In this document: positions 21,205-34,200 of the stretch, one piece after another
Position numbering within the stretch: position 1 is the stretch's first letter
Layout of the letters: every line of letters begins with the position of its first letter
Origin: Metaphire vulgaris
Taxonomy: Eukaryota; Annelida; Clitellata; Crassiclitellata; Megascolecidae
DNA: 64,000 nt
Assembly: GCA_018105865.1 (NCBI GenBank)
Contig: CM030862.1
Span: forward strand, 7,495,979-7,559,978
Direction of reading: 5' to 3'
Translations under genes and position numbers: made by a program
The notes under the pieces: model-generated
The model's database searches: none
Told to the model about the DNA's origin: nothing
Seen by the model: the letters and a program-made list of their open reading frames with translations, nothing else

Positions 21205-24200
21205 ATGTCTTCATACATTGCCATTGGACTCATGTCGGGATCCTCGCTCGACGGACTTGACATCTGCTGCGCGGAGTTTCTTGGAGACCTCTCCTCCGAC
21301 ATTTGGAGCCATCGTATAATCAAAGCCTGTACCGTTCCATATCCGGAGCCCTGGGCAGAGCGTCTTCGCACCGCTAGCGACCTCTGTGGAGAAGACCTAA
21401 TAAGACTGCACGTTGATTACGGGCATTTCTTGGGTCAGAATGTGAGAAAGTTCATCGACGACAATAAAATTGAAAGTGCTCATCTCATTTCGTCGCACGG
21501 TCATACTGTGTTCCACCAGCCAACACATGGATTGACCTTCCAGTTGGGTGAAGGAGAAACTATAGCCTCATATGTGAGGTAGGTGATAGGAACAGAATGG
21601 CATAATATTTAGGATTTTGTTGGCATCGCTTGAAGTTGCTACTGAATGTCAGATTTTTAAATCCTGACGATGAATTGATTCAAATGTTTACCAAATAAGA
21701 ACACTGGTTTTGACATTTGATGTTTGAGTTTTGAGAAGGCATTAGGGTTGAAGTGCATCTGACCAAATGTTTTACCACCAGAACCAGGGGCGGCGCTGAG
21801 GGGGTGGGTCCGCGGGTCCGGATTTTGTTGGCATCGCTTGAAGTTGCTACTGAATGTCAGATTTTTAAATCCTGACGATGAATTGATTCAAATGTTTACC
21901 AAATAAGAACACTGGTTTTGACATTTGATGTTTGAGTTTTGAGAAGGCATTAGGGTTGAAGTGCATCTGACCAAATGTTTTACCACCAGAACCAGGGGCG
22001 GTGCTGAGGGGGTGGGTCCGCGGGTCCGGACCCACCCAGCCTCGGGCAGGGGCACCTGAGCAAATCGTGCAAATCGGAGACATTTTGTTTTTCTTGGGGG
22101 GGGGGGTAGTCTTAGTCAGGTCCTGGTTGTGTAGATTGCATTAGACCCACCCAGCCAAAAAAACAAGTGCCGCCTCTGACCAGAACGGCAAGAAACTACG
22201 GATCATGGCAAGAAACTACGGATCATACTCAACTATTGGACAGTTTTGTTGCCACCTGTACTGTCAAATCAAACGTTGGTTAACATGGGCAGTAGGAAAA
22301 TGACCATTGTAGTACCTTATGTATAATCATGTTTATGGACAAAGCACTGTTGTTATAATATTATCATAATTTTGGCTATATTTATCCTATATACTGAAAC
22401 GTGTTTATGTCTAAAGAAATTGAATTTTCACTGGGATTGCTTATGAGCGCTCATGAAGGATCAAATATTTTAATTATTTGTAAAACATTGTCAAATTAGT
22501 ACTTTAAAAAATGTCTGCATAATAATTATGGCCTTTTATAGCACTATTCTAGTACTCGTAGGCATCGGTTGATGATACTCCAAATCCTAGCCGTAAAAGA
22601 CCAGGTCAATCCAGGTATCAGGTCATTGAGAGAAAGCAGGGCAGGCTATGGAGGGAAAGCTAGTTTAAGCCTATATTGAACAATGTTAACTGCAGGCAAC
22701 ATAGTGAATATAGGGTTAACCAGGCAACGTGGTTCAATATAGGGTTACAGAGATGAATTTTGAGGCTTGATCTGAAAATGCTCAGGACATTGTAAGGTCC
22801 TACAGACAGAGGAAGAGAGGTTCAAAACCTTGGGTCTGCAACTGAAAAAGCCTTCTTGCCAGTCTCAGTTCTAGTTCAGGGTACATTTAACACAATGAGT
22901 CTGCAAATCTTGTTGAATGGTAGAGTTTTGAGTGATTAGACATGGAATTTAGGTACTGGGGTTGACCAGTCTCTAATTGTCTATACACCAAATGACCAGT
23001 TTCAACAGCAATTCTTAGTTCGACAGGGAGCCAGTGTAAATTTTAAAGAACGGGTTGCGCTTGGGAATTTCAGATGCATGGTGGTGAATAATTTTCGAAC
23101 CAAAGACGTTGCCCTTCACGGTCAGGGGGCGCCTCTGGTCCCGATGGGTGAAATGTGTCTATTTACCCAATATGACCTCTGTCTCAACCTCGGTGGCATC
23201 GCAAACGTCTCCATCAGAGATCGAAATGAAGCGTACGACGTCTGCGTCTGCAACATGGCGTTGAACTTTCTTGCTCAGCGACTCGACACTCGTCTTCAGT
23301 TTGACGAAGACGGCACTGCTGCAAAGTCTGGAAGCGTTCTAGAGTCGGTCTTAGGTGACCTCAACAGTCTTCAGTATTACAACGAATCACCACCGAAATC
23401 TCTCGGCCGAGAATGGTTTGAAGAATACATGAGACCCATTCTTGATGTTAAGGTAAAAAAATCATTTTGTTGATGTTGCAATGGTTTTGTGTTTTATAGT
23501 CAGTTTTTTGTGTTTTATTGTCAGTTTTTTGTGTTTTATTGTCAGTTTTTTGTGTTTTATTGTCAGCTTTTTGTGTTTTATTGTCAGTTTTTGTGTTTTA
23601 TTGTCAGTTTTGTGTGTTTTATTGTCAGTTTTTTGTGTTTTATTGTCAGTGTTGTCTTCTAAGTTATATAATAGCAAGATTTCGTCTCATTTGAAAGGTT
23701 TGGGAATATTTTTAATGGAATCAGGATTGGAAAGTTCACATTGCAAAAATGTTGGACATATAAAACTTTTGACCCCCTAAGATTCATAGATGTAATAAAC
23801 ATTTTTTACATTTCTTATTTTTCCCATGTTTTATACATTTCTTAACATTTTTTAAACGTTTTAAAAATTATTTTCCAATGTTCTTAAAATCTATGCTAAG
23901 ATCAGTGACGGGTCCCCTAAAATGTTTAGAGGGTTATCTTATTTTTTGCAGTGACGACCTAATATTCCTTTTTTTCTTCATCAATTGTCAAAATGTAGCA
24001 GTGATGACCATTTTTGGTTGTCATGCTGTTTTCCATTGTAATAAATAGTATCCCATGAAATGTCCTATTTTTTATTATTTGTAAAAATGAAATTGTTGAC
24101 GTCAACTTCTCTTGACCGCCCCCTCCCCCTGTCAACAGCTGTTAAAGTTTTTCAGACCCCTCCCCTATTTTGTTAACGTAATTAATGGACAGCCCCATAG

Positions 24201-25272
24201 TGCTATTGCACTTAGCAATATGAAGTGATAAGCTTATGATTTGTTTATGAGTTCTGATAACATGCATACAATATCAGATCGTTCAAGAGATGCAGTCAGT
24301 GGTCAAACTACCGGTACTCTCATTCCAAAATGTTTGATCTGTGGAGGTCAGACTTCTGGAACTAAACTTTTCAACATCCACACGGGGAGTTTGCCTTGAC
24401 CATTGGGAGAATTGACTATCTAATCCCCAGTTTAATCTAACATTGCTTGCATATCTCATCATTTTGTCTGACCTGATGTCCTGCATTTGACTTTAATTGA
24501 ATTTATTTATTTTTTAATTGAATTTATTTATTTTCCCGCTTACATACATATACACATCATGAATATAACATTAACAGAATACATACAAAGTACATTTAAG
24601 GTACAAAATAATAAACTTATTGCTAACTTATACTAAGTGGCAAAAACATAAAAGACAAAAGAAAAGACAAAAGAGTAAGTTATGAGCAATTTGACTTGGA
24701 TCTGGTGCAATTGTGATTTGGTACGCCATCGGCTAATGCAATAATGAAATGGCACTATAGAAGCATAAGATTGGATCTGACAGATTAGATAATGAGTTGA
24801 ACTTATGTGTTGTTTACAGCGTTTTCGGATTAACGACTTGCTGTGCACCGTGGTGGAACACATTGCACAACAGATAACGGCCGCTGTTAAGAAATCGTCG
24901 GAGGGAATGAGCGTCCAGTCCAGGTCGCTGCTTGTAACTGGAGGAGGCACGTTGAACATCCACCTCCTTGACCGTTTGCGTAGCACGTTGAATGCAGAAT
25001 TTGCGGATGGAATAAATATCGTGGAGATCGAAGAGGACATAATTAATTACAAGGAGGCGCTCGTGTTCGGGTTTCTCGGCCTTCGATGTCTTCTTGGTTT
25101 GGTCAACATCAGTAAAGATGTGACTGGTGCCGAAAGAGACAGCATCGCCGGAAGCATTCACTTTGGCACTGACCTTGCTCCGCTGAACAACCAATTTGCC
25201 AGAGAATTCAAGTTCAACTTCCGCAAGGTGAGCAACGCGGCGTGCTGGAAAGACTCGTTTAAGCAATCTTGA
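21205..25272 (+). CDS. anmK: Anhydro-N-acetylmuramic acid kinase, bacterial-type, three coding exons
   Basis: Exons 21205-21578, 23074-23452 and 24820-25272 join in frame (AG+A, then phase 0) to 401 codons; bacterial AnmK is about 370. The enzyme opens the 1,6-anhydro ring of anhydro-MurNAc and phosphorylates it, a step in peptidoglycan recycling. Visible landmarks are GLMSGSSLDGLD (residues 8-19), SSHGHTVFHQP, FRTKDVALHGQGAPLVP, LNLGGIAN (about 162-169), AYDVCVCN with the Asp (D180) at the position of the proposed catalytic base, PPKSLGREW, VTGGGTLN (290-297) and VTGA near the end. CVCN replaces the GPGN of the E. coli type, and the whole looks most like Bacteroidetes AnmK as I remember it. 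An AG immediately precedes the ATG, so a 5' UTR intron is likely. About 30 residues extend past the usual end. A good donor (GTGAGC, 25230) inside the last exon leaves room for another 3' splice form. The intron structure argues against bacterial contamination. Confidence 0.92.
21612..22027 (+). repeat. 208-bp tandem duplication in AnmK intron 1
   Basis: 21612-21819 and 21820-22027 are nearly identical. The unit ends inside the MITE at 21993-22178, so the first copy carries a truncated MITE left end. The junction shares GGA with both parent sites. Confidence 0.93.
21993..22178. mobile_element. hAT-type MITE, perfect TSD
   Basis: CAGGGGCGGTGCTGAGG at the left, GTGCCGCCTCTG at the right, and the exact 8-bp duplication ACCAGAAC (21985-21992, 22179-22186). 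Immediately after it a 20-bp unit (GGCAAGAAACTACGGATCAT) is tandemly doubled. Confidence 0.88.
22525..23010 (+). repeat. Family R1 repeat followed by LINE-like tail
   Basis: 22525-22680 is a copy of the R1 repeat. 22740-23010 (reading GCAGACCCAAGG...CTTCCTCTGTC on the minus strand) resembles an old retroelement end but has no readable frame. The block fills the 3' part of AnmK intron 1. Confidence 0.45.
23490..23650 (+). repeat. 22-bp minisatellite in AnmK intron 2
   Basis: About eight units of TTTTATTGTCAGTTTTTTGTG, some one base shorter. The array starts about 40 bases after the exon 2 donor. Each unit contains a pyrimidine-rich run ending in CAG. Confidence 0.93.
24695..24775 (+). repeat. 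Family R1 repeat fragment
   Basis: It contains GCCATCGGCTAATGCA and GGCACTATAGAAGCATAAG and matches 10-80. It lies about 45 bp upstream of AnmK exon 3. Confidence 0.5.
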
Positions 25273-25483
25273 CCAAGCTTTGGCTAAGCACTCGGAAAAT
25301 AATGCACTGGAACATTGCTTCAATGCCTATTTGTACTAATGAAACATGAAAGCTGTGGGAACTACAGTACTTTGAGTTCATTGTAGGCAATATTTAGCTG
25401 TGTCATAAAATATATTTAGTGATAATTAATCAGTATGTACTTTGACCAATTTTTTTAACTTTTGGTGTGTTTAAAATTGCATT

Positions 25484-25489
25484 AATAAA
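25484..25489 (+). promoter_or_regulatory. Polyadenylation signal of AnmK
   Basis: AATAAA about 210 bases after the AnmK stop codon. Confidence 0.6.
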
Positions 25490-26021
25490 ATGTTTGGAAG
25501 CTTGACAATCTAAGTCTGTGTGTAGCATAGTTTCTGCTTTTGTAGTATACTGTACTGCTTTGTATAAGCTTCTGATGTTCTCACATGACAACACATGGCA
25601 TTTGTTAAGAGCACAAGAATTTCATTGTATACTAGCATCATCAGGTCTGAGTTTGATTTTGGATCTGTTGCTATAATTTACTGTAACTCGGGCAGAATAA
25701 GAGTGATGTGTTGAGATATCTTCGTCTGTGAAATGCTTAAAATTATTTAATATTTAATGCATGCTATCACTCATTGTTCAATTTTTCAAAAAAGCAATGG
25801 GGTTTGGACTTTTTCCACCTCAAAATATTCAACCTCTAATGGAGGGGTCATAATCTAAATAAAAACAAATAATTTTTTATACTCTGCTAGGCAGTCAGCC
25901 TTGTCCACTGAATGAGGCAAATACTGCATGCAAGCCCTCAGAAAGACCGGAGTAATATCTGCTCTGGCACAGAGATGCCAATTACTTGCACCAGAATATT
26001 CGGATTTTTATGGGAAACAGC

Positions 26022-26198
26022 CAGGGCACGATTTGTAGGGGGGAAGGGGGGATTTTCCCCCACTGCCCAACTGCATCACCCCTACTGCTACATCCCCCCA
26101 CCACTACATCCCCCCACTGCTACACTTGCCCAACAACTACATCCCCCAAGCTCAACATATTCCCCCCCCCCCCGCTCCAGGTCATAAATCGCACCCTG
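26022..26198. mobile_element. hAT-type MITE, perfect TSD
   Basis: CAGGGCACGATTTGTAGG at the left and ATAAATCGCACCCTG at the right. GAAACAGC is duplicated exactly (26014-26021, 26199-26206). The interior is C-rich repeats of CCACTACATCCCCC. Confidence 0.87.
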
Positions 26199-26256
26199 GA
26201 AACAGCCATTGTGAAACAATGGAAATAAACTATATCTGCATTCAGTCTGACTTATG

Positions 26257-26425
26257 CAGTGTTTTATACAGGCCTGTTAGGAGGGTAGATTCCCCCCCAA
26301 CCTCAAATCCCCCCAAATCCCAGCACTTACACAAATTTTGCATTGAACTGTGTCTTTTCTCCTCCAACCAAGTCGATTCCCCGAAAGCCTCAATTCCCCA
26401 GGCCTGGAGTCTGGATAAAACACTG
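26257..26425. mobile_element. hAT-type MITE, perfect TSD (family shared with 55748-55890)
   Basis: CAGTGTTTTATACAGGCCTG at the left and GGATAAAACACTG at the right. GACTTATG is duplicated exactly (26249-26256, 26426-26433). It is about 170 bp with CCCC-rich interior. Confidence 0.88.
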
Positions 26426-26856
26426 GACTTATGCATATAAGATGATAATTATAATGATAAGCAAAGTGGAATATTAAAGACCAATAGCAATCAACATCCC
26501 AAGTAAAAAAATGTCTGAACCTGCTGGTCAACAAGCAGATAATGAACTGCTGTGATAGATGACACCTGTCAGTATCTGTGCAGTCATAAAATCCTACAAG
26601 TGTCCTCAGGTTTCATTATTTAATAAGACTCAGGTCTAGTCTCTTTAAATTTACTTTGAAGAAGCAGCGAATGTGTAACTGTGAGATAGTCAAGGAAACT
26701 GAAAACAACTTGCCTTTGGCATTTAGCCAAGAAAACTGTAACAAAACTTGACATTTCAATTTTAATATGACTTTGCACAAAACTAATGGTACGTTCACAT
26801 TTTTCATTGAAATTCAAAATGTTAACAAAGGCTTGTCAACTTTGTTTCTTCTACAC

Positions 26857-27774
26857 CAGAGCTGTCCAACTTTTTTGACACCACAGACCACTGAAAATTT
26901 TTTCTTGAAGCCGAGGGCCACAGGATTAGTCTTATTGGACCTAAAGGATAGCCTCAAAGGCAACAGCTATAACAATTATTGACAATCGTTTATCTGAAGT
27001 AAAATTTAGTATTCCGGTATAACATTATAAGTAATGCTTTATAATAGTTCAGTGCACATGTGTAAGCCTATAGCAATTAATGTTCAAGCACATTTTTAGA
27101 TATTTGTATTGTACTTGCAATTTCTTTAATTTACGGTTGTTATTGAGTACTGGTAACTGCAGCCCTCGTTAGATTTGCTAAATATTTTGTGTTTTTGTTG
27201 AAACATAACACTTGTGGAATGGATTTTCAACAATAAGCAGCAGAGGAGTGAGACTGCGTATGTCTTGGAAAGTAGCAGAGAAGTCCAACTTCAAGCTTGG
27301 GGCCGTCCATATAGTACGTACGCAAAGTCATATTTCCAACTCCCCTCTCCCTGTTGCACGCCATACATTTTGGTTACCCCCTATGCGTACATACAAATTA
27401 GCAACACCCCCCGCATGGTGAAAATTAAATTTTAGTCATAGCCAAAAAGCATTTGTTTGCTATTAAATTAAAGGTTTTTAATATATGGATGGCCCCCTTC
27501 CTGATGATGTGTAAAACTGTTCTCTTTTGACTACTGTACACCTGGAAATTCTTGTGCAGTCCTGGAAAATGCAGGAAATTATGTAAAATTCAACTGATTC
27601 AATTGAATGATGAATAAGTTCAGCCCTATTTCAAAGCATTGATTTCCTTCATTAGTACATGGTAACCTTGGTTAGAATTTTGACTTATTTTCTCACATAA
27701 ATTGCTGTAAAAATTGTTTGAGCTCTGGTGGGTCATGTAAAATCAGTCCGCAGGCCACAGGTTGGACTGCACTG
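26857..27774. mobile_element. hAT-type nonautonomous element, about 0.9 kb
   Basis: CAGAGCTGTCCAACTTTTT at the left and GGTTGGACTGCACTG at the right, a well-known class of hAT ends. The flanks TTCTACAC and TTTTACGC match in six of eight. A block beginning GGGGCCGTCCATATAGTACG near 27300-27420 is probably a second, nested element. Confidence 0.75.
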
Positions 27775-28740
27775 TTTTACGCTAATGACTCTGCCTGTTC
27801 ACACCCTTTCCCATTTAACCATACACTGTATTTGCTTTCTAGTCTCAAACTTTCTATTGGTTACACTTATGCCAAGTAATCAGTCACGTCACATGATCTC
27901 TGCCTATTAATGCTGGCTTTCTATAGTTTCCAAAAGTGTTGGTCTTCTGTGCACAGAATGGATATTACCATTCTGACATAGTTCAACAACCATCATTTCC
28001 ATCCAGCGTTGAGCAACTACTGTATTCGGATATTACACTGAACAATCAACTATTCTCAGAAAAAATTTTATATCGTGAAAAAAAGTTTCTATTTTGCAAG
28101 TGTAATCGAAGAGAACAAGCCATTGCAACAGGTGCTGACCCTCAAAGACTTGAGGCATTTGTCGGTGAAAATCCGTTTCAGGAACTTGTCAATATTGAAA
28201 GCAAATTGGGTCAATATTGAAAGTAAACCAATTTGCATGCAGAAGGTTTCTTTCATCACCGACAAATATAAATCTTGTGCACTCAAAACAAATTGATTTT
28301 AGTAAGTGGTTCACTTGTAGAAGACGATTGTGCTGCAGGGTACCTACAGACCTTGTATACTACATCCAACATTCTGTTCTGGCCCACGACAACTATTCGG
28401 TGCCCTCACAACTTTCAATTTTCCAAGGCATTGGTCAGCTAGGATGGCTGCCACTCTTACCTCATTGGCTTTATTTCTATCGAGTAAACACCCAATGAAT
28501 TCATCTGCAGCCGCGTTCACTGGGCAACGTGCTCGGGGCAGAAACAACCAAAGAGAGGCATTTGTAACAAATTTGAGAAAAGTTCAGACAGCAGGACAGG
28601 TCTAATAAGACAGAGTCAATGTGATCACCATAGAGTATTAAGATTGATTGGTAAACCCTATGGAAATGACGTGAATCTAAATAATAAAACTTGGCAAACT
28701 CAAAGATCAATAAAATGAAATTGATAAGAATTTAAATTTA
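27775..28740. other. Intergenic, no supported gene
   Basis: Sequence between the convergent ends of AnmK and LARP1. Reading frames up to about 94 codons exist at 27936-28220, but no family or splice support was seen. Confidence 0.5.
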
Positions 28741-28748
28741 AATATAAC

Positions 28749-31268
28749 TTTATTTCCCTTTCAACTTAACTAAAACTACCTGCAATATAGGATGCTTAAA
28801 TGAAAATTTAAAAGTTGTGACACATACAGTATATAATTTTTAAAACCATCATTTGCGAGTAAGTATGTTAACATTCAGAACGATAAGTGATCAAAACGGA
28901 TCTGCTTTGCAACTCATCGCCATCACGTTTCACTCTACGACAGTATTTCAAAAACCCACAATACGCAAAACTCAAAACTGACTTTCTCCCAACTACAGTA
29001 TGCGCAAATTTAAAATACATTATGGAAATACTGCAAGTAAGTAGCAGCACATAGCTTATATCATACATTCATATATTCAGAGTTTAAATGAAACTTGTTT
29101 GAAATTAATTAAAATACTGCATGGAATAGGAAAAATAACCAGAATGAAGGGATGAATATCTTGCATACTGCAAAGCAACACAATGGAATTTGATAAATGA
29201 TAAAAACTTAAGGAGAAACCATTTCAATAGCAAGGCAAACTGCCACCAAAATTTACATAAATTAGTAACAGGAGCACAAGATTAAAGTTTACAATGGTAA
29301 CAATAAGTATTACAAACTGCCACCACCATATTCAAAATTCATGCAGATGAAAATATTAATTATATATATATATATATTTTAAAATACCTAAACATCATTC
29401 CCCTGGAGACCTAACCAAACTGAATTACATAATCTCCTTCAGCACCTCAACATATGTTATACTCTGTACTTAAAGGAAAACGAAAAAACAAAAGGTGCCA
29501 ATTTATATTGTTGCCTGTAAAGTGTTATACCGGTACTGAAGAATAAAATACCATCCGGTCAACAGTGTATGGTGGGGTTGATAAGGTCCATCCGCATTTC
29601 TTTATTGCAAGGTATTATCAGCAAAACTAAATACTATTTTCCCAAGCATAACAGTGAAAGCTAAGGTCGTTTATTAACCCCTTAACTGCTAAACAGAGCA
29701 ACAGCTGCTAACGCAATAACCACGAAGGAGAATTACGACTATTCACATCAATATTAGTAGAAAGAATGGTGTACTGTACATCATCAAGGGCAACCAAATG
29801 ACTAAGAACAAAAGTCGGCCTAACCTTATAGAAGAGTGTATGCTCACCTGCTTTGTAACAATGTCCAGCATTTGTCCTTATCATGATCTGCACCCAATGA
29901 CACCTCCTATGCGGTCTTTCATGACTGAATGGCACAATTGACTGATCATTGAAATCACGCACAGATTTCAATGACTTTTTTGCATAAGAACAGCAAATAC
30001 CAGCCAGCACTCAATATCTCAAATAAATTATAAAGTCTGAAGCAGTTTCTTGGGTCTAATATGCATTCTTACAGAATAAAACGCAAACAAATTCCAAAAC
30101 GTCAGCAGAATTGAACATCAACGATAAGTAGTTGATGAATGCCAGAGTTGAAGCATATATGAAGACAGTCAGAGTAACATTGAGAAATATATACTTCATC
30201 CAGCTTATATTGCTTACAGAAATACAACATCTCAGACACAAAAACCCAAAACCAAATTAATCTACTATAAACTACTCAAGTTGTCAAAGGGTTACACTAA
30301 ACATTTGTGCAAAGTATTATGTACATTATTTTAACTGCAAATGTGGATGAAAAAATAAAATTGCCAATAACCTGAAAACTAGCCGACTAAACGCAAATTT
30401 ACCAAGAAAAATCGGTATTCATAGCGGCATTAACGGTGGAGATTACAACCTAAATCAAGAAATGAAAAGCAAAAATAGTCAATCAGAATAAAAGCATAAA
30501 GATACATAAATGTCTATTAAAAGAATCTGATTTCCGCCAAACATTCATAACTTTGTCAGAATCGAGCATTATTCGAACAAACCCCACTGTGAAAACCTAC
30601 TCAAAGATAATTTCAAAACATAAAATTTCACACATCCACAAGGTGACAGACGTTATTCTAGCATACAAAATCAGAGACCACAAGCTTATTCAGACAACAT
30701 TCTAGAACATAATTTCAAAGCCTTACACTGAGCAATATTCAGAAAAATGAACGACTATATTGCACATAACTGATACAAGACTGAAAAAAGGAGTCCTGTA
30801 TAGTAAAACCCCATTAAGACAAATTGAAATAACATGTTAACTGACTTTGCCTTATTTGGTGGATAATTGTTATCAAACTTTCTGTCAACACAAGACCCTT
30901 TCCCGATCTCTGGAATCTTTGTAACAGGATTTTACTGTATCTGCTTATGATGTTTGTCAGGATAACCTCCAGTGTGTAAACTGTCACATCTTCAGCGGGC
31001 AAACTATCACAGAATGTCGCTAAATTTTATCATTGTGTGAGCAAATGAGCGATACAAAAATACTTCCAGAGGACAGTCTGCCTTCGATATCTTGTCAGAG
31101 TTTAGCAAAATGAAGCCGTTAAAAGTACCAACCTCGATAGTTTTCAGAAAAACATCCACATTTGCGACAAAATTCAAGAAACACACTAGATATATCTAAG
31201 ATTTATACAAGTTTACAGCACACTAAGCACATCCAAGGTATCGACATTAAACTGTTCCGCCCCAATTT
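28749..31268 (-). other. Probable LARP1 3' untranslated region
   Basis: The LARP1 stop is at 31269. A+T-rich sequence without recognisable exons runs to AATAAA on the minus strand at 28749-28754; another AATAAA is at 29601-29606. It holds an (AT)n run near 29360 and a mariner-type MITE at 30801-30937. Extent is inferred only from the signals. Confidence 0.4.
30801..30937. mobile_element. Tc1/mariner-pogo type MITE
   Basis: TAGTAAAACCCCATTAAG at the left and GGATTTTACTG at the right are inverted ends with TA flanks. If the 3' UTR call is right it lies within the LARP1 message. Confidence 0.6.
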
Positions 31269-34200
31269 TCAAGCCTTTTTTTCCAAGGGCGTGGTCATTT
31301 TGACAGCAGCATCTCCCGACGACGCGGTAGGATTAGCACCGGATGTTGCTGCTGCTGCTGCTTTGGTTGGCTGATTACTCCGAGAAATTCCAGTCTGATT
31401 GCCATGGACCTCGCTGCTTTTCCCCCTTTTCTGTGAAGGCACTGAGCTTGGACCTGGGGAACTCTTTGACGGCCCAACTGTAGCCAGTTCCTCCTTTGCA
31501 CCACTGCTCTGAACTGCTTTATCTTTTCCGGCACCGACTGATTCATCCTGTGATTTGGAAGCTGTAGGACCAGAGGACGGCTGGTCGGCCTTCGTTTTCT
31601 GCGGCCCGGCGTCCTTCTGCGCAGTCCCACTTCGACCGCCATGCCTGGCAGAATCTCTTCGCGGTCGACTCGACCGGTCAGAATCTTGGCGTGAACGACT
31701 TGGAAGACTGCTCTGGTGGAAACTGCTCCCATCAGCAGACGGAGGGGGCTGAAAAGTGAAAGCAAGCGTGTAAACCTATTCCGTCTGATCAGATACGATT
31801 CATTTTAAGTTCACAGTCTGCCTAAAATAGTTCTAAATTTACTTGCTATCTATTCAAATAAATTGAAATACACTATTAAAATTTAGATAAAAGAGACAAC
31901 AATTCCATGTTTTTGACCTGGTTGTCCAGCCTGATATCATGGATTTGACTTGGATTTGCTCCACGAGCGGATGATGCTCTCATGCATTCTGAAGGGGTGC
32001 TATAGAAGCTGACGAGTGGGTTGGATAAATGGAATAAACAAAAACACACAGAAACAGCGATTCTGAATTTGAATGAAGTGTGGAGGCACTGACCTCAACT
32101 CGAAAGTCTTCTAATTTTTGATATTTTGAAAGCCATTCCAGAATCCTCGGGTCGATCTTCTCTCGGGGATCATCTCTGCTCGGCAGATCGTGCCCCGAAT
32201 GGTCGGCGTCTCTCTTCGAGAACTTTCTGAACGCCCAGAACTTCTCCAAACCATACAGCTGTCCTACAATCGTAAAACCAACAAGAACGCCTTCAGAGAA
32301 AATGTTCACCAACACCCTAATGTTACCGCGCATCGATCACAAACATATAAAAGTATAGCCAGCGCAAAAATTTAAATAAATTGCGCAGTCACAGTGCTAA
32401 GCACTTTCATTAAAACATTGCAACACCTACCATTTTCATAGTCACGAATAGTTTCTTCCTGGAAATCCATGAAAATGTTGGGCCGGAATCGTACTTCTAG
32501 GCCATAGCTATAGTAGCGGAAAAGGCATTCCAGCCCATACCTAAAATAAGAAGGGTAAAGCATAAAGAAATAATGATTAAAACTCTGTATTAAATGCTAC
32601 CTGAATGTAAAATACTTGGAACATCAATTTCTGTCCTGTTGAGCTAATTGCTGATAGAGATCATATAGCACAGTAATGCAAAATAGACAAATACAACTCA
32701 AACCTGTCACCAAACATACATTTGTACAAATCCTGCAAACAATTTAGCCACACAGCTTAGTGAAATGGCAACCATATATTTACAAAAATGGGCCTTTGCA
32801 TTCCAGGATTTCCATAAATCAATATCCAATATTTGAGAAAGTCACTGTTTCCTTTTGGCAAAGTTCTAACTTCATAATGTGAGAAAACATGGATGCTATC
32901 ACAGATGCTATCATTTGCTCTTTCAAAATATGACGAGACTCCATGCACATATAGCTAAAAAAATTCTGTAAAAATCCTGCCTTAGAACTTATTGCATAAC
33001 ATTTTCAGTATTTTAAATAATAACTGGAACAACAGATGAAATAAAATATAACACCATTAAATGAAATCCTAAAAATTGTCTTTCTCACAGTAGGAGCGCA
33101 CACACAAAAACGTGCTTTAACATTTACCTGGCACCTCGAGCTGCATCTTCCATGGCCAGTCGCCTGAATTCATTATACATCTGTCTGTTGAAATGTTCCC
33201 GCAGGAAGAATGACCAAAACCGATACAAAGCATTCATTTCACTTGTGCCACAGCCACGCAAAGTCCTCTCTAAATTAAAAGCATAAAACAACCATTAACC
33301 CGTGAAACACTTAAGTTAGCTACACAGAAAGTTCGAGAAAACAAGTAATATTTTAAAAAATTAACATTAAACTCATAGAACATAATTATTTGCAAGTAAG
33401 TTGCTACCTTTAAGACAGTTGTCCCGATAATGATAGTAACGCTGCCACTTGAATTCATGATCTCTCATAAGCGGATGTGACCAACGATAAGGGTTCTTGA
33501 GTGAATTTGGAATGCTGCCAACTTCGGTTGCTCCAGAACTCTCTCCAGATGCACTACGCAATGCAAAATAAAACAATAAGCTAAAAATATCCAACTACAA
33601 TATAACAATAAAAACCAAGCGAATAAGGATATAAATCAGCTGCTCAACACAAAGATCACCAATGGAAGAATCAGACTCAAGAAATAAAACGAAATTCAAA
33701 TTGCAAGATAACAGAAGAGGTTAAAATATGGTTTGGCACCAGTACAACATAAACATGACACTTGCAGGCATCAGAATTAGAAAAGCACTAAAAACCTTAA
33801 ACTACAAAAAAATTAAAATTGTAAGAAAACTAATTAATATAAATAAAACCTCAATTACGCAGAATTTAGAGTAAAATTTTCAAACCACGCCAATATATAT
33901 CAAAAACCAAATGAATTTCCTATATGTGAAATATCAAGAATTTCAAACAGACGATGTTAAAGACAGCAAATAAAAGAGGTTTGCATACAACACTGACCAA
34001 AAAATTTGCTATGCCTAATCAAGCTAGAATTCTAAAAATCTGGGCACAACAAGAGCTCTAACCAAGATCCATTTCTGCCCAAATCTTGGACATGGAGTCT
34101 TATTGGAGCAGAGGACTCTTTAACCCCTTAACTGGGCAACTATTTGTAACTCAATGTAAAATGGACAAGCGTTACTCGGGGCACCCAGTTAAGGGGTTAA

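Noticed and set aside
23490..23650. CRISPR-like array of regular repeats
   Set aside because: No unique spacers; the units are contiguous tandem copies, and the context is a eukaryotic intron.
21205..25272. Bacterial contamination as the source of AnmK
   Set aside because: Coding sequence is broken by two phase-consistent GT-AG introns containing the same MITE and repeat families as the neighbouring animal genes.
24814..25323. 169-codon minus-strand frame
   Set aside because: Antisense shadow of AnmK exon 3.
31295..31765. 156-codon minus-strand frame rich in Arg
   Set aside because: It overlaps the last LARP1 exon in the wrong frame; the phase-matched frame gives a Ser-rich tail ending in a stop at 31269.
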